Source: Brachionus plicatilis
Taxonomy: Eukaryota > Rotifera > Eurotatoria > Ploima > Brachionidae
Direction of reading: 5' to 3'
Assembly (NCBI GenBank): GCA_010279815.1
Contig: QEOQ01000493.1
Coordinates: forward strand, 580,259 to 644,258
Length of the DNA: 64,000 bases
The position numbers were made by a program, and so were the translations under genes. A model generated the notes under the pieces. The model saw only the letters and a list, made by a program, of their open reading frames with translations, searched no databases and was not told the DNA's origin. Positions 54,516-64,000 of this stretch are shown here, piece after piece. Positions within the stretch are counted from its first letter, which is position 1; every line of letters begins with the position of its first letter.

Positions 54516-56010
54516 AAACCAAAAATTGACAAGTTTGAAAACAATATTCACGAATCTTTTTACAATTCATGGGACGAATTTAAATTGATTGGGGAGGTGT
54601 TTTATCGAATAGACAAACATAATAACAATTGTGCCCAGTTCGTTGTACCATCTAATGAACGAAAATTAATAATGCAACAAGAACATGCATCAAAATGGAG
54701 TGGACACCTAAAATTAGAGAAAACGTTTAATAAGATCCGACAGAAATTTTACTGGCCAAAATATTTCGACGAAATAAAAACGTTTATACTCAACTGCGAG
54801 CCATGCCAAAGGTCAACAACTGGACGTAAAATCAAAAACAAGTTGATACCAATAATTACCAATAGGCCGCTCGAAATAATAACATCAGACATTTTAGGAC
54901 CACTAAAAACGTCCAGAACAAATAACAAATACATTCTTTGTATAATTGACCACTTCACCAAATGGATGGAGTTATTTGCAATACAAAGCGCCGAAGCCAA
55001 AACAGTCGCAAAATGCCTCTTTACGTTTTTTTGTAGGCACGGCATACCGGAAGCGGTACTAACCGATCAAGGGACAAACTATCAGTCGGCTTTGATCGAA
55101 GAACTATGGAACCTTATGGACGTTAAGAGACTGAGAACATCGCCATTCCACCCACAAACCGATGGAATCAGCGGACGCTTGAACAGGACGGTCAAGAGAA
55201 TGATAACCTGTTATGTCAATGAAGACCATGACGACTGGGACCAGCAAATAGAAGTTTTAGGTCTGGCCTACAACACTGCCGTCCACGCAACGACAGGCGT
55301 GACCCAAAACGAACTGATGTACGGGAGAAAAGCGAAGATGCCGCTGGATCTTATTAATCGGCACCCAATTATAAACGTCCCAACTACACCGGACGAATAT
55401 GCTGACCTAATAAAATTCAAGCTACAAAAAGCCTACGAAAAAGTTAGACAAAATAAGAACGTACGCATCCGGCGAATGAGACTAAACTACGACAGACACG
55501 TTTATGCCGCTGAATTCGAACCCGGCGACCTGGTGTGGGTCAGGAACGATGTCATTAAAAGGGTTCAGTGCAGGAAGTTCACATACAACTGGAATGGACT
55601 CTACGTCGTGGAACAAAAAGTAAACCAGGCTAATTATAAAATTCGCCCAATCAAAAGGCAAGCGACTGATAGTGCATGTAAATAGACTAAAGAGACACTA
55701 CGGTGGTGGCGAGTTACAATATGAAACAACAAACGGGACTGATGAGGTGTTGAAACAAATAACTCATACGAGAACCAAGCACAGTGCGGCCAGATCAATA
55801 GTCGACAAGGCGAAAAAGGCGATGTTGACCCACAAAACGGCCCTTTCGAGCGAAGAAGAAGATCCAAGCGACGACGAAACGTTCAAACCAACCACCCACA
55901 CGCTGAGAACGACTAGGCCGGACTCCAGACGGTCTCCAACAGGAACAGCAAATCAGCGCGCTAGAGCGGTACCCGAACGCTTGAATTATGGGCATCCGAA
56001 TCGACGATAA
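54516..56010 (+). pseudogene. pol: Retrotransposon integrase, inactive, with frameshifted tail
   Basis: This follows the TAG at 54513 in the same frame. The zinc-binding HHCC region (QEHASKWSGHLKL and NCEPCQRS) and the first two catalytic Asp residues (TSDILGPL, LTDQGTNYQS) are present. At the third position, where TDGQVERFNRT is usual, the sequence reads TDGISGRLNRT, so the DDE glutamate is Gly. The frame ends at 55685. The C-terminal chromodomain-like end (VHVNRLKRHYGGG) and an acidic/basic tail continue in another frame to 56010 because of one extra A near 55651. The TAG and the Gly change make this copy inactive. Confidence 0.88.
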
Positions 56011-56242
56011 ACCGGAGCCGGTCATTATAATAAAAAAAAAAATTTTTTGTAAGACAAAATCGAATCGTTTTGAATAGTTGACACGTGATACAATGAACAC
56101 GAGTCGAATATCTAATTTTTACTCACATAATTTTACGAGGGGCAAGATTCATTTCAAAAAAAAAAAAAAAAATAATATACAATAAAAACACTTTCATAAG
56201 AGTCGAGACGATGAACGCAAAAAGAATCAAACGTTGCTGCGA

Positions 56243-56827
56243 ATGTTTCCAATCGTCGACGAAGAAACGTTCGTCGAGTTCGCTACGTATATCTACCAGC
56301 GAATCGGTCCGATTCGATATTTTCGAATACTGGACGAAAAGGAGAGGTGGGATACGGTAGCGTTCGTAAAATTCTATGCCGACCAGGATCACGTAAAGCT
56401 GTTCGATTACGTTTACAACGCACCGAGGTTCACCTTCGAGGGGAAAGAACACAAGCTCCAAGTCAGACTAAACGTTGACATTTCAAGGGAGACGATGGAG
56501 GTCGAGTACCCAAATATGTTGGTTTACATGAGGCCCACCCGAAGCACCCGACCAAAATGGTGTCGGCTCGTCAAACCACGTGGAGCGGACAAAACCGAAG
56601 AGCCGTCGGAGCAGAAACGTACCGAGAAGAGTCGGCCCGTAGACGCAGTGGCGTCTGAAGAATACGAGGGAATCGCAGTCGCGGCAGGACCAACAGGTGG
56701 GGAGACCCAGATAAGCGTCACGGATTCGGCCATTGGTCAACCGAAGCGGGCATTGGGTCCCGGAGCGACTCCAAAGAGGAGGGGGAATTGTGTAATAAAC
56801 CAATTCCTTCGCCACCTCGACGAATAG
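56243..56827 (+). CDS. Retrotransposon third ORF, RRM-like, in the env position
   Basis: An open frame of about 194 residues from ATG 56243 lies downstream of integrase and ends inside the 3' LTR. There is no signal peptide or membrane segment, so it is not an envelope protein. Residues about 1-75 (TFVEFATYIYQRIGPIRYF, then TVAFVKFYADQDHVKLFDYV) follow the alternation of an RNA-recognition motif, with TVAFVKF in the place of RNP1. The rest is charged and disordered. If real it would probably be a nucleic-acid-binding accessory protein. The domain call is by eye. Confidence 0.55.
   Translation: MFPIVDEETFVEFATYIYQRIGPIRYFRILDEKERWDTVAFVKFYADQDHVKLFDYVYNAPRFTFEGKEHKLQVRLNVDISRETMEVEYPNMLVYMRPTRSTRPKWCRLVKPRGADKTEEPSEQKRTEKSRPVDAVASEEYEGIAVAAGPTGGETQISVTDSAIGQPKRALGPGATPKRRGNCVINQFLRHLDE
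56773..56787 (+). other. Polypurine tract of the retrotransposon
   Basis: AAAGAGGAGGGGGAA lies directly upstream of the 3' LTR start TGTAATA. It is the expected primer site for plus-strand synthesis. It overlaps the coding part of the third ORF. Confidence 0.85.
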
Positions 56828-57001
56828 TTACTTTACATTCGTCGAGTTCTAAACGTTGAGAGTGTGCACATCTACACTCTCACTATAAAATAAGATTGTT
56901 TTTTGTAATAAAGTTAGTTGAATAATAAAGTATTTTTCCCCCCCATTTAACGTTTCTCATTTTCCTAGCGGCCTTCTCGGCCAAAACCCTCATCTATTAC
57001 A
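56791..57001 (+). mobile_element. 3' LTR, 211 bp
   Basis: It starts TGTAATA and ends TATTACA, a 7-bp inverted terminal repeat with the canonical TG...CA ends, just after the polypurine tract. It contains a TATA-like CTATAAAATA at about 56883 and two AATAAA signals at 56907 and 56924, the order promoter then polyadenylation expected in an LTR. The 5' partner is not visible because of the gap. Confidence 0.85.
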
Positions 57002-57679
57002 TTTTCAATTTTTTTTCTGTGTTTTAAAACCAAAATTTTTATAAAAATTTGTTTAATAGAATGTAAAAAATTTAAAAACAATCAAATTTAAAATAATTAT
57101 TTGAATAAGCTAAACATTTTAATAAAAACTTTGATTAGATTTTAAAAAAGTAATTAATTTTGAAAATGTCGATCAAATAATTTATAAATGATTATTAAAA
57201 ATAAATAAAATTTTATATTTTTTTAAACTTTCTTCTTTTTCGAATAATCTAAAAGGTCGCTTTGGTTTTATTTGATTAGGAAGATTTTTATGTATGATTT
57301 TTTTGTATGTTTTTATTGTTATGGCTGAAAATTGATTCTTCATTTAATTCAAAACAATATTCTGATCGTTTTTCATAGCAATAATCCTTTAAAGATAGAG
57401 AAGCTACTTTTTTTTTTAAAAAAACTTACTTTATTGATTCTCCAAAAATGAATAGAAAAGCCGGTAAAATTTTCTAAAATTTTATTTTTACATATGGAAC
57501 AGCCTTGGGTTATTTTTATTCATTAAATTTGCTCCCATTAGGTATATTTTCAGTTTGACTTATTTTTTTGGATTATTTTTGTTAATTTTACCTTCTAAAT
57601 TTAAAACAGTTTCACACAGTGTTTTGTTTTTACTTTGTAAAATAAAAATAAAACTTGATAAAGTAAAAAATAAATAAAT
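57002..57679. other. AT-rich, nothing recognised
   Basis: This is the flank of the retrotransposon. No gene or repeat with clear ends. The first 4-5 bases (TTTTC) would be the target duplication, but its partner is in the gap. Confidence 0.5.
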
Positions 57680-58220
57680 TTAAATTATCTGACTTATTCA
57701 AAGTTTCCATATGGATCTTATTTTCATTAAATTGTTTTTCGGATTCTTCTCTTTCTTTTTGTTTTGATAATTTCAAATTATTAAACTTTAACTCAAGATC
57801 ATCATATGCAGTTCAAGAAGTCTTAATTTATTTTTAACTTTCTGAAACTTCATCACTTGTATCAGATTCAATTTCCTGAAAAGAATCAACTTTTGATTTT
57901 GATGACAAAGACATATTCTGATTTTGTTTTACTCTACTTGGAGTATTTAATTTTTTTTAAAATGATTTTATTTAAATCTACCTCTCAAATGAATTCGGGA
58001 TTTTGTATCGATATTGTAAATTTTTATTTTCTCGTTACCTTAAAAACCAGTATTCTCTCTGATTAAATTTTCCTAAAATTACCTATTGTCTTCAGTAACC
58101 AAAGTTTTTTTTGGATGCTTTATCGGAGAAAAGCATAAACTGTCTTCATCATTAAAAAATGATTTGCTTAATTTTTTTTCATATTTTTTCTTTCCATAGT
58201 CTTTGCTTTTAAAATTCTAA
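57680..58220 (-). pseudogene. Decayed gene with coiled-coil segment, unknown
   Basis: On the minus strand, FKSKDYGKKKYEKKLSKSFF then SPIKHPKKTLVTEDN ends at a GGTAATT donor-like site. After about 110 bp, SSKSKVDSFQEIESDTSDEV follows. After three in-frame stops the same frame continues with DDLELKFNNLKLSKQKEREE, a coiled-coil-like stretch. Composition is protein-like, unlike the plus strand. No family recognised. Confidence 0.35.
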
Positions 58221-58657
58221 AAAATGATTTTTTTTTTAATATTTTGTTAGAATATTAAAAAATTACTTATTTTATATTGTGATGCTACATCAGATTGATG
58301 TAATTATTAACAAGGATTAATCATAGCTCTCTAGAATTCATCCTTTTTTTATGATTAAAATTGTGAATTAAAAAGCGTCTTTATAGAGGATAGATACCAG
58401 TTATTTCTAGTTCAGATTGTTAATTCAAGCTTTTTTCAGTTAAAATTCCTTCCAAATTGAAAAAAAAAAATTGAAAGCTTATGAAAACTCCTGTTTTTCT
58501 GAATTTTAAAACTTAATTAAAAGCTTAACAAGGATAAAAATTATAAAGGAATGCGCCTTTCAAAGTTTTTTTAAAGTTATTTCAATTACAATTAAAATTT
58601 AATAATTTTATTTAATTTTAAAAAATTAAAATTTTAAAATTTATTCAATTTAATCTT
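58221..58657. other. AT-rich spacer
   Basis: Nothing coding or repetitive with clear limits was found. Confidence 0.5.
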
Positions 58658-60170
58658 ATGACAAAAGAAGTAACAATGGACTTAATCTGCGATTTCCTAA
58701 GATTGAACAGGAATATGATTTGGTCAGAAAGAAAAGAAATTGGAGTGTGTTTCTACAAAAATAAGAAAAAAATACGCAGTATTCTTGATTTGATTTCTGG
58801 AAATGAAACAATTAGCATGTTATATGATATTCTTTCTGATGAGGAAAAAGAAATTTTGAATGAAAATTCACAAAAATGCTTAGCAAATTTTAACAAAATT
58901 TATTTGATCTCAAAAAATGTTCAGAAAAGAAATATTGCTCAGTTACTAAAGAAATCTAATATTTCTTTTAGAAAAGCTAGACTTTTCTAAGCTAGGTTTT
59001 AATGTATCAAGCAATATTTGGAAGGACAGAGATACTTTAAAGATTCCAGGGAGGCCTAGGTAAGCAGAAGATATTATAAAAGATATTAATGATCATTTTG
59101 AAAGTTTTTCTCAGATTGCCTCTAATAGAACATTAAAAAAAAAAAAAAAACTGTTTGTGCAAGATATTTAAATATTTCATTTAACGAAGCATATTGAAAT
59201 TTTATAATTTTATAATATAAGAGAAAAAATGAACTTTCTTATTCAACTTTTTATCATCAATTAGAATAAGAGTTCAAAAAACGACACAGATTGACTGATT
59301 TGTGCGAATATTGCGAGCTAGGTAAAAAACTTAAGAATGAAGTCTGTATGGCTCTAAAAAACGCTTCGGATCTCCCTTTTGAATATTTCATTTCTTGTTT
59401 TCAAAAGGAAAATAAAGTTTTATCACTTGGACAACTAACTGAAAATATTGGAAAAATAGTGGAGAAAGAGATAAGAGACGATTTGAATGATAAAATTAAG
59501 CAAATTGATTATATCCATTATCATTATGATATTTCTCAAAGACAAAGAAGCTCATATAAAAATATGGTACTTGATAAAACATTCTTTGTAGGGTTAATTT
59601 TAATAGAAATGGATTATAAACTAAAAATTCTAATTGAAATGTCTCCTCGTCTCTGGAGAATATTATAATCAGCAGACAAGGAATTTAATTGGTTTTTCAT
59701 ATTATTTTGTGTTAAATCTTATATAAAAAATTTTTTTTCAAGGTTTCGGAATATATTATAAGAATGACCAATATGAAATAAGTTGTATAAATTATGATTT
59801 GATCTAAAAGGGCTCACAAGATGGTTCAACTACGATTGCAGCATTCAAATATATGAGGAGTCAAAATTTTTTCAAAAATTTAGAAAAAAAAAACTATGTC
59901 TATGGAATGATACAGGACTTCATTTTAGATGTTCAAGAGATATTATTTTTTTTCTGATTGAGAACTGATCTACCCAAACATGGTAAGAACGTAAAAATGA
60001 ATTTTTTCGGTGAAAAACATGGAAAAAATTCGAGAGATCAGCATTTTTCTATTTTATCAAACTGTTTTAAGAGAGCTTCTTTCAGAAAACGAATAACCTC
60101 AACATCTGATTTAGTTGACATTATTAATTCAATCAAGAAAAAAGAAATGAGATTTGTAGTTTATTAAAAA
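58658..60170 (+). pseudogene. Degenerate transposase-like gene
   Basis: Consecutive open pieces on the plus strand (58658-58990, 59291-59668, 59958-60167) with weaker links between them seem to belong to one protein. The order is an N-terminal domain, a KIPGRPR-type linker with ASNRTLKKK, a CEYCELGKKLK motif, and a C-terminal NFFGEKHGKNSRDQHFS. The last two motifs recall a widespread class of cut-and-paste transposase-like proteins in animals that I cannot name with confidence. Stops and frame changes between the pieces show it is broken. Confidence 0.45.
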
Positions 60171-60775
60171 AAATAAGAACAATAAATGATAGAATAATTG
60201 GCTCCGTATCAAAATTGCAATTATCAAAATAGCAATTATCGAAATAGCTAAAAATTTACCTGAGATTTTTATTTTAATCAAATTAGCTAAATTAAAAATC
60301 GCTAAATGCCAATTAAAAATAGCTATAAACAAAAATTAGTTAAATTAAAATAGCTAATTTATATTTTTAGTCAATTTAAATAAAAATCAAAAAAAAATCG
60401 AGAAAAAAGCCACAAAAATTATAATTACATTGAGAAATTCTTATCAATGTTGAACCAATATTTGAGTTTTGGCATGGATACCATTTTCTATTTCTTCTCA
60501 TTTCCATGTATCTTTATTTTAACAAAATATAAAAAAAAAATAATAATCTAAAGTAAGAAAATACTTATTTAGGACAGTTTGAGCATTTTGTGTGAAAATC
60601 GGCTTCCAAAGTTTAAATATAACTAAAATTATGATCTTAATTTCTCTATGGTCCAAATATCATCATTTTTTTTATTTGAATCTAAAATTTTGTCTTAATG
60701 TTAATTTTTAATTTTTAAATTTGAATTTTAATTTAACTTTTTCAATCTGATAAATATTTTGGAGGGTCAAAGGGA
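60171..60775. other. AT-rich, with TAGCTAAAT-type short repeats
   Basis: At 60205-60360 the words ATTAGCTAAAT, AAATAGCTA and AATCGCTAAAT recur in both orientations. The remainder is featureless. Confidence 0.45.
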
Positions 60776-62436
60776 TTTTTTGGTGAATCGACCAATACAA
60801 GAATTAAATCAAAATTTTCTAAAATTGTTCAATCTAAATGTGTAAAAAGTTTTCTTCCTGGGTCGTTAAAGAACTCTTTTTCTGGCCTTTATGTTTTCAT
60901 AATAGAACACTCTTCTTTATCCTTTATATAATTATCAAAGTAAATATATTTTAAAGTGTTTAAAAAATCTTCTTTGTTGTATACATCTCTCTGTTGTTCA
61001 ACAAATAGACAAACTTCATTTTTTTCTTTTTTATTTAATAAATTAAAATTGTCGACACACATAATTGCACGAATCAATGATGAATTAAGTTGAAAATTTG
61101 AAAAAATGTTTTTATTTTTTTATGATTGACAATTATTAGTCAGAAATAAGACGTTACCTAAAAAATTAGTCTTTGAATGAAAAAGACTAAGAAAAATATC
61201 GCCCTTATACATTCTTGTAATGAACTCAACTAATTTTGTTTTTCCACTTGAAGTATCACCTCAAATTAAAAGGTTTATTTTGCCATTAAAAACAATAGAA
61301 CCAAAATCATTATCATTTCTTAGTTTTGTTGAGCATCCTTCAGCCAAAAATAATGCAATTGCTAATTGAGCAACGTAGAAATTTTGAAAGCCTGGACATA
61401 TGCTTGAAACAATTTTGTCTCGTCCTGTAAAGGCTTTCTTTATTTTTAAATGATGACCAAAAGTTTTCAAAAAAATCAAAATCATTATTTATTGCTTTAA
61501 TTTCAATTTTTTTTGCATTGTTTGCTATTAAAATTTTTTCAAATAGAACTTTGTTCTTTTTGTCGAATCGTTTTGCAATATTGCCACTAATTAAGCAAAA
61601 AAATTAGTAATAGCATGAGTTTGTCATCGTATATTAATATATAATTTCTTCAAAAATAATCAGGCCTATTTCAATCAACATAGCTAAGTATATAAAATTA
61701 AAAAGAAAAAATTTTTCCTAAAAATTATAGTGTTTAAAGCTCATTAAAATTAATATTTATTATGATTGATCTATTCGAAAAATTTTTCATGCTAGAATTT
61801 TAATCATGCTTCATTTTAGAATTTGAAATTTGAAAAATTTTTATGATTTAAAAAAGAAGCAATAATCTATTAAGGAGAAAAGCATCTCACTGATCAATAT
61901 TTATTTCTTTAATTCTTAATTTTTTTTGTGTTTAATTATTTAAAAAAAAAAAAAAAATTAAATTTCTAATAAACTACCTGATTGTACTTAGTCCTTTTCT
62001 TCAAAGCAGTCATTTAAATCGTTAAGAAGAATTACTTTGATACGATTTCCTACATTCGGATCGGTTGAATTGAAATCTTTTATTTCTTGAACAATTATTT
62101 GCTGATAATCAATCAATTCTCTTGCTAAATTTTTGTTAAAATAAAAATTATTTTTAACTTAAAATAAAATAAATACTATCTGGAATAACTGCGACTTTTG
62201 ATTTCATTAAGCACCTAGGACACCATGATGGGCCATTTTCAATATGCAAGTTTGCTATGTCGATTTCATAATTGAATATATTAAAAACATTTTTCGCATT
62301 CATATTTATATATTAATTTTATTTTCTTTTCATTTATTGATAGTACCAGACAATCACAAATTATAAGAACAATATCCATTTCTTCATCAATTTCAAAAAT
62401 TAATGTTAATCTATTTTTTAGAACTGATTCTGCTAT
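60776..62436 (-). pseudogene. MCM-type replicative helicase-like gene, decayed
   Basis: Reading the minus strand from 62436, the first piece is IAESVLKNRLTLIFEIDEEM and on to YKYECEKC (first CxxC). Then come WCPRC (second CxxC) in another frame and IDYQQIIVQE to NRIKVILLNDL, the MCM OB-fold motif. Next are KIVSSICPGFQNFYVAQLAI, then GDTSSGKTKL (Walker A), IMCVDNFNLL (Walker B position; usual IDEFDKM), VEQQRDVYNKE, and ENFDLILVLVDSP (usual SRFDLIFVLLD). The order is that of an MCM2-9 protein. Several stops and frame changes and the altered Walker B acid indicate a pseudogene. Some breaks could be introns. The MCM8/9-like branch is a guess. Confidence 0.6.
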
Positions 62437-63086
62437 CTAAAAAGGGTTTAGGTTAAACAAAAATTGGATAACAATGATTTTAAATTAGAGCCAGTCCTTT
62501 TTCATTTTATATTCATTTTTCGTTGTAAATCATTTTTGCTTGAGAAAAAGAAAAATTCAGCTCATTAAAATACTCTCATGCTTTCAAGTTTTAGAAGAAA
62601 TTATCGAAATGTTCTAGTCTTGGTTATAATGTTAAGGTTGAGTTGTTGTAAATTTTTTTAAATAGTTAACCTAAAATTTAAAAAAAAACAAAATTTTTAG
62701 AAAAAATAAAGATATCTAAAAAATATTTTTTCAAAAAAACACATGGAAAATAAATTTTTTTTTTGAAAGTATTTAACAAAAAAAGATGATGGGTTGTAAC
62801 TATTTTGAAAAGTTTTGTTGATTAACGAATATCTATAGTGTTTAATAAACTATTTTTATAGAATTTTTGGTTCTGGTTAACCGCAAAAACTTATTGACCA
62901 CACTGAGAACTAAAACAAGGTCCACAAGAACTCATCCTAAACATTATAATCAAGACTAGAAAATTTTGATGATATTTTTTTAATACTAGGAGGTTATTTT
63001 AATTCCTTACCTTTTTTAAAGATTAAAAGGTTACAAAAAAGCATAAAAGTGAGTGTAATAAATGAAATTGCAAAAAAAATGGGTTG
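62437..63086. other. AT-rich, possible 5' part of the MCM remnant
   Basis: The minus strand may carry more of the MCM-like N terminus, but frames are too broken to support. Nothing else recognised. Confidence 0.4.
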
Positions 63087-63600
63087 CCTAGATTTTCGTA
63101 GATTTATCTAACAAAATCTAGGTATTACGATGGTCGTGTCTGTCTGTCTGTCTGTCTGTCGTCTGTGTGTCCAGATTTTTCAAACTCCTTGTAAACGTCT
63201 GAAACTTTGTAGACTCACTAATTAGAACACATAGAGTTCAAAAAAAAGGTTTAAAAGTTTGCAGGTCGACTTTTCCAAATAACCCTAGCTGCTAACCCTA
63301 GTTTGAAATTTTCTTTTTAGACAAAAAAAAACCAAATATACTGGCTAAAGTGACCATGACGAGTTCAAAAAAAGTGTTAAAAATTCAGTTGATCGACATT
63401 TTTCAATTGACCTAGAGGCGAGCCCTTGTTTGCAAAATTTTTCATGGTCCAATGAAACTTTAAAAACCAACTATTTTGACCATGTGAATTTCATAAAAAT
63501 TGGTTAAAAGTCTGCTATTCGAATTTTAAAAAGCACCCTACTCTTACTTAAAAAAACATTTCAAAAATGTTCATCTTTTTTTATAGCTAGAAAATCTAGG
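63087..63600. mobile_element. 514-bp element with CCTAGATTTT terminal inverted repeats
   Basis: It begins CCTAGATTTTCGTAG and ends CTAGAAAATCTAGG, so the ends are inverted repeats of 11 bp or slightly more. Just inside the left end is a second inverted CTAGATTTT/AAAATCTAG and a (TGTC)n tract at about 63136-63162. The interior has three or four related paragraphs of the form GACCATG...TTCAAAAAAA...GTTAAAA, suggesting internal duplication. No protein. Confidence 0.55.
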
Positions 63601-63702
63601 CTCTAATTTCGAAAGAAATTTTAAATGAAAAAACTTTTAATTTTTGTTAAAACTTTATTGGAAACTAAAAAAAATAATAAAAATAGTAAAAGTTAATTAA
63701 AA

Positions 63703-63960
63703 TCAAAAGTCAATTGTTGAAACAATAGCTGAATGGTCACTGAACCATGTATCAAGCACTTTTGCTTTAAGTTGAACTTGTTGATCATCTGCGTCAATTG
63801 GCGAAAGTCTAACAAAAGCCCAGTCCAATTGAGAGCCCTTTTCAAAAGTGGCTCTATTCTTGAACAATGGTTTTAAACCCATGTCGATCAATTTATCCAA
63901 TTTTGACTTTTCTTTTTCTTTGTTAAAGTCGATTAAAATCACCCATAATCAAAAGGGTAC
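63703..63960 (-). pseudogene. Endonuclease/exonuclease/phosphatase domain, C-terminal fragment
   Basis: The minus-strand frame reads DKLIDMGLKPLFKNRATFEK, then GSQLDWAFVRLS and DTWFSDHSAIVSTIDF to a TGA near 63703-63705. The SDHSAI motif and the LDWAF strand are the C-terminal hallmarks of the EEP fold. Just upstream LIMGDFN, another EEP motif, is in a different frame, so there is a frameshift near 63940. Such domains occur in non-LTR retrotransposons and in some helicase-bearing transposons, so a mobile-element origin is likely. The gene continues out of the window. Confidence 0.55.
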
Positions 63961-64000
63961 TTGTCGATAAGACATTATCATACATAATTTTTTTTGAGAA

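Larger units (their letters stand above)
51037..57001 (+). mobile_element. Ty3/gypsy LTR retrotransposon, degraded, 5' LTR in gap
   Basis: The order is 5' leader with tandem repeats, Gag, protease, reverse transcriptase, RNase H, integrase, a third ORF, polypurine tract and 3' LTR. Integrase after RNase H defines Ty3/gypsy. Base composition is clearly higher in GC than the surrounding DNA. Defects in this copy include a frameshift in Gag near 52170, in-frame stops at 52551 (TGA) and 54513 (TAG), and loss of the integrase catalytic Glu. There is also a one-base frameshift in an A run near 55651. It is therefore not autonomous, unless some of these are assembly errors. Confidence 0.93.

Noticed and set aside
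1..64000. tRNA, rRNA, CRISPR arrays, bacterial-type operons
   Set aside because: None was recognised. The sequence is eukaryotic with spliced genes, and a read for tRNA T-loop-like words gave only isolated matches without a cloverleaf.

Overview
The window is AT-rich animal DNA with short spliceosomal introns (about 55-90 bp in most genes) and well-spaced genes. It encodes a motile-cilium radial spoke protein (RSPH9), a neuronal adaptor of the X11/Mint family, a class A peptide-type GPCR, mitochondrial NAD-isocitrate dehydrogenase subunits and trimethyllysine dioxygenase, so the host is a bilaterian. Base composition, compact introns and gene style fit a small-genome spiralian. A monogonont rotifer such as Brachionus is my best guess, but nothing in the window proves it. 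There are three assembly gaps: 4651-4720, 32820-33616 and 50103-51036.

The left part (1-35 kb) is the functional gene region. In order it holds the 3' exons of CDC23/APC8, an FYV7/CCDC59-type rRNA-processing protein, an intronless GPCR (minus), RSPH9, an SLC25A45-like mitochondrial carrier (minus), TMLHE, and the long X11/Mint gene (17185-26773). A complete unrecognised antisense gene (22138-25091) lies inside one X11 intron. Then come IDH3G (minus) and IDH3A (plus). Two head-to-head pairs stand out. The carrier and trimethyllysine dioxygenase start 231 bp apart, and IDH3 gamma and alpha diverge across a gap. Each pair joins proteins expected to act in the same mitochondrial step.

The right part (35-64 kb) is a repeat and fossil zone. 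It has one possible small secreted-protein gene, near-perfect palindromes, and a 356-bp inverted-repeat element present as two equal-length copies with 9-bp target duplications. It also holds a decayed FLYWCH/MULE transposase and broken pieces of host-type genes (ABCG transporter, cadherin, MCM helicase). A duplicated unknown coding segment, another degenerate transposase and a fragment of an endonuclease/exonuclease/phosphatase domain are also present.

A large Ty3/gypsy LTR retrotransposon (51037-57001) occupies the middle of this zone. Its 5' LTR is presumably in the gap. It has a Gag with a membrane-spanning segment, a Pol in the same frame behind a TGA-CTA stop, and a third ORF with an RRM-like segment where env would lie. 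The polypurine tract and a 211-bp 3' LTR are clear. This copy is disabled by frameshifts, in-frame stops and loss of the integrase catalytic glutamate.

All exon joins below were made by eye from GT/AG sites, reading phase and family conservation. None has transcript support.
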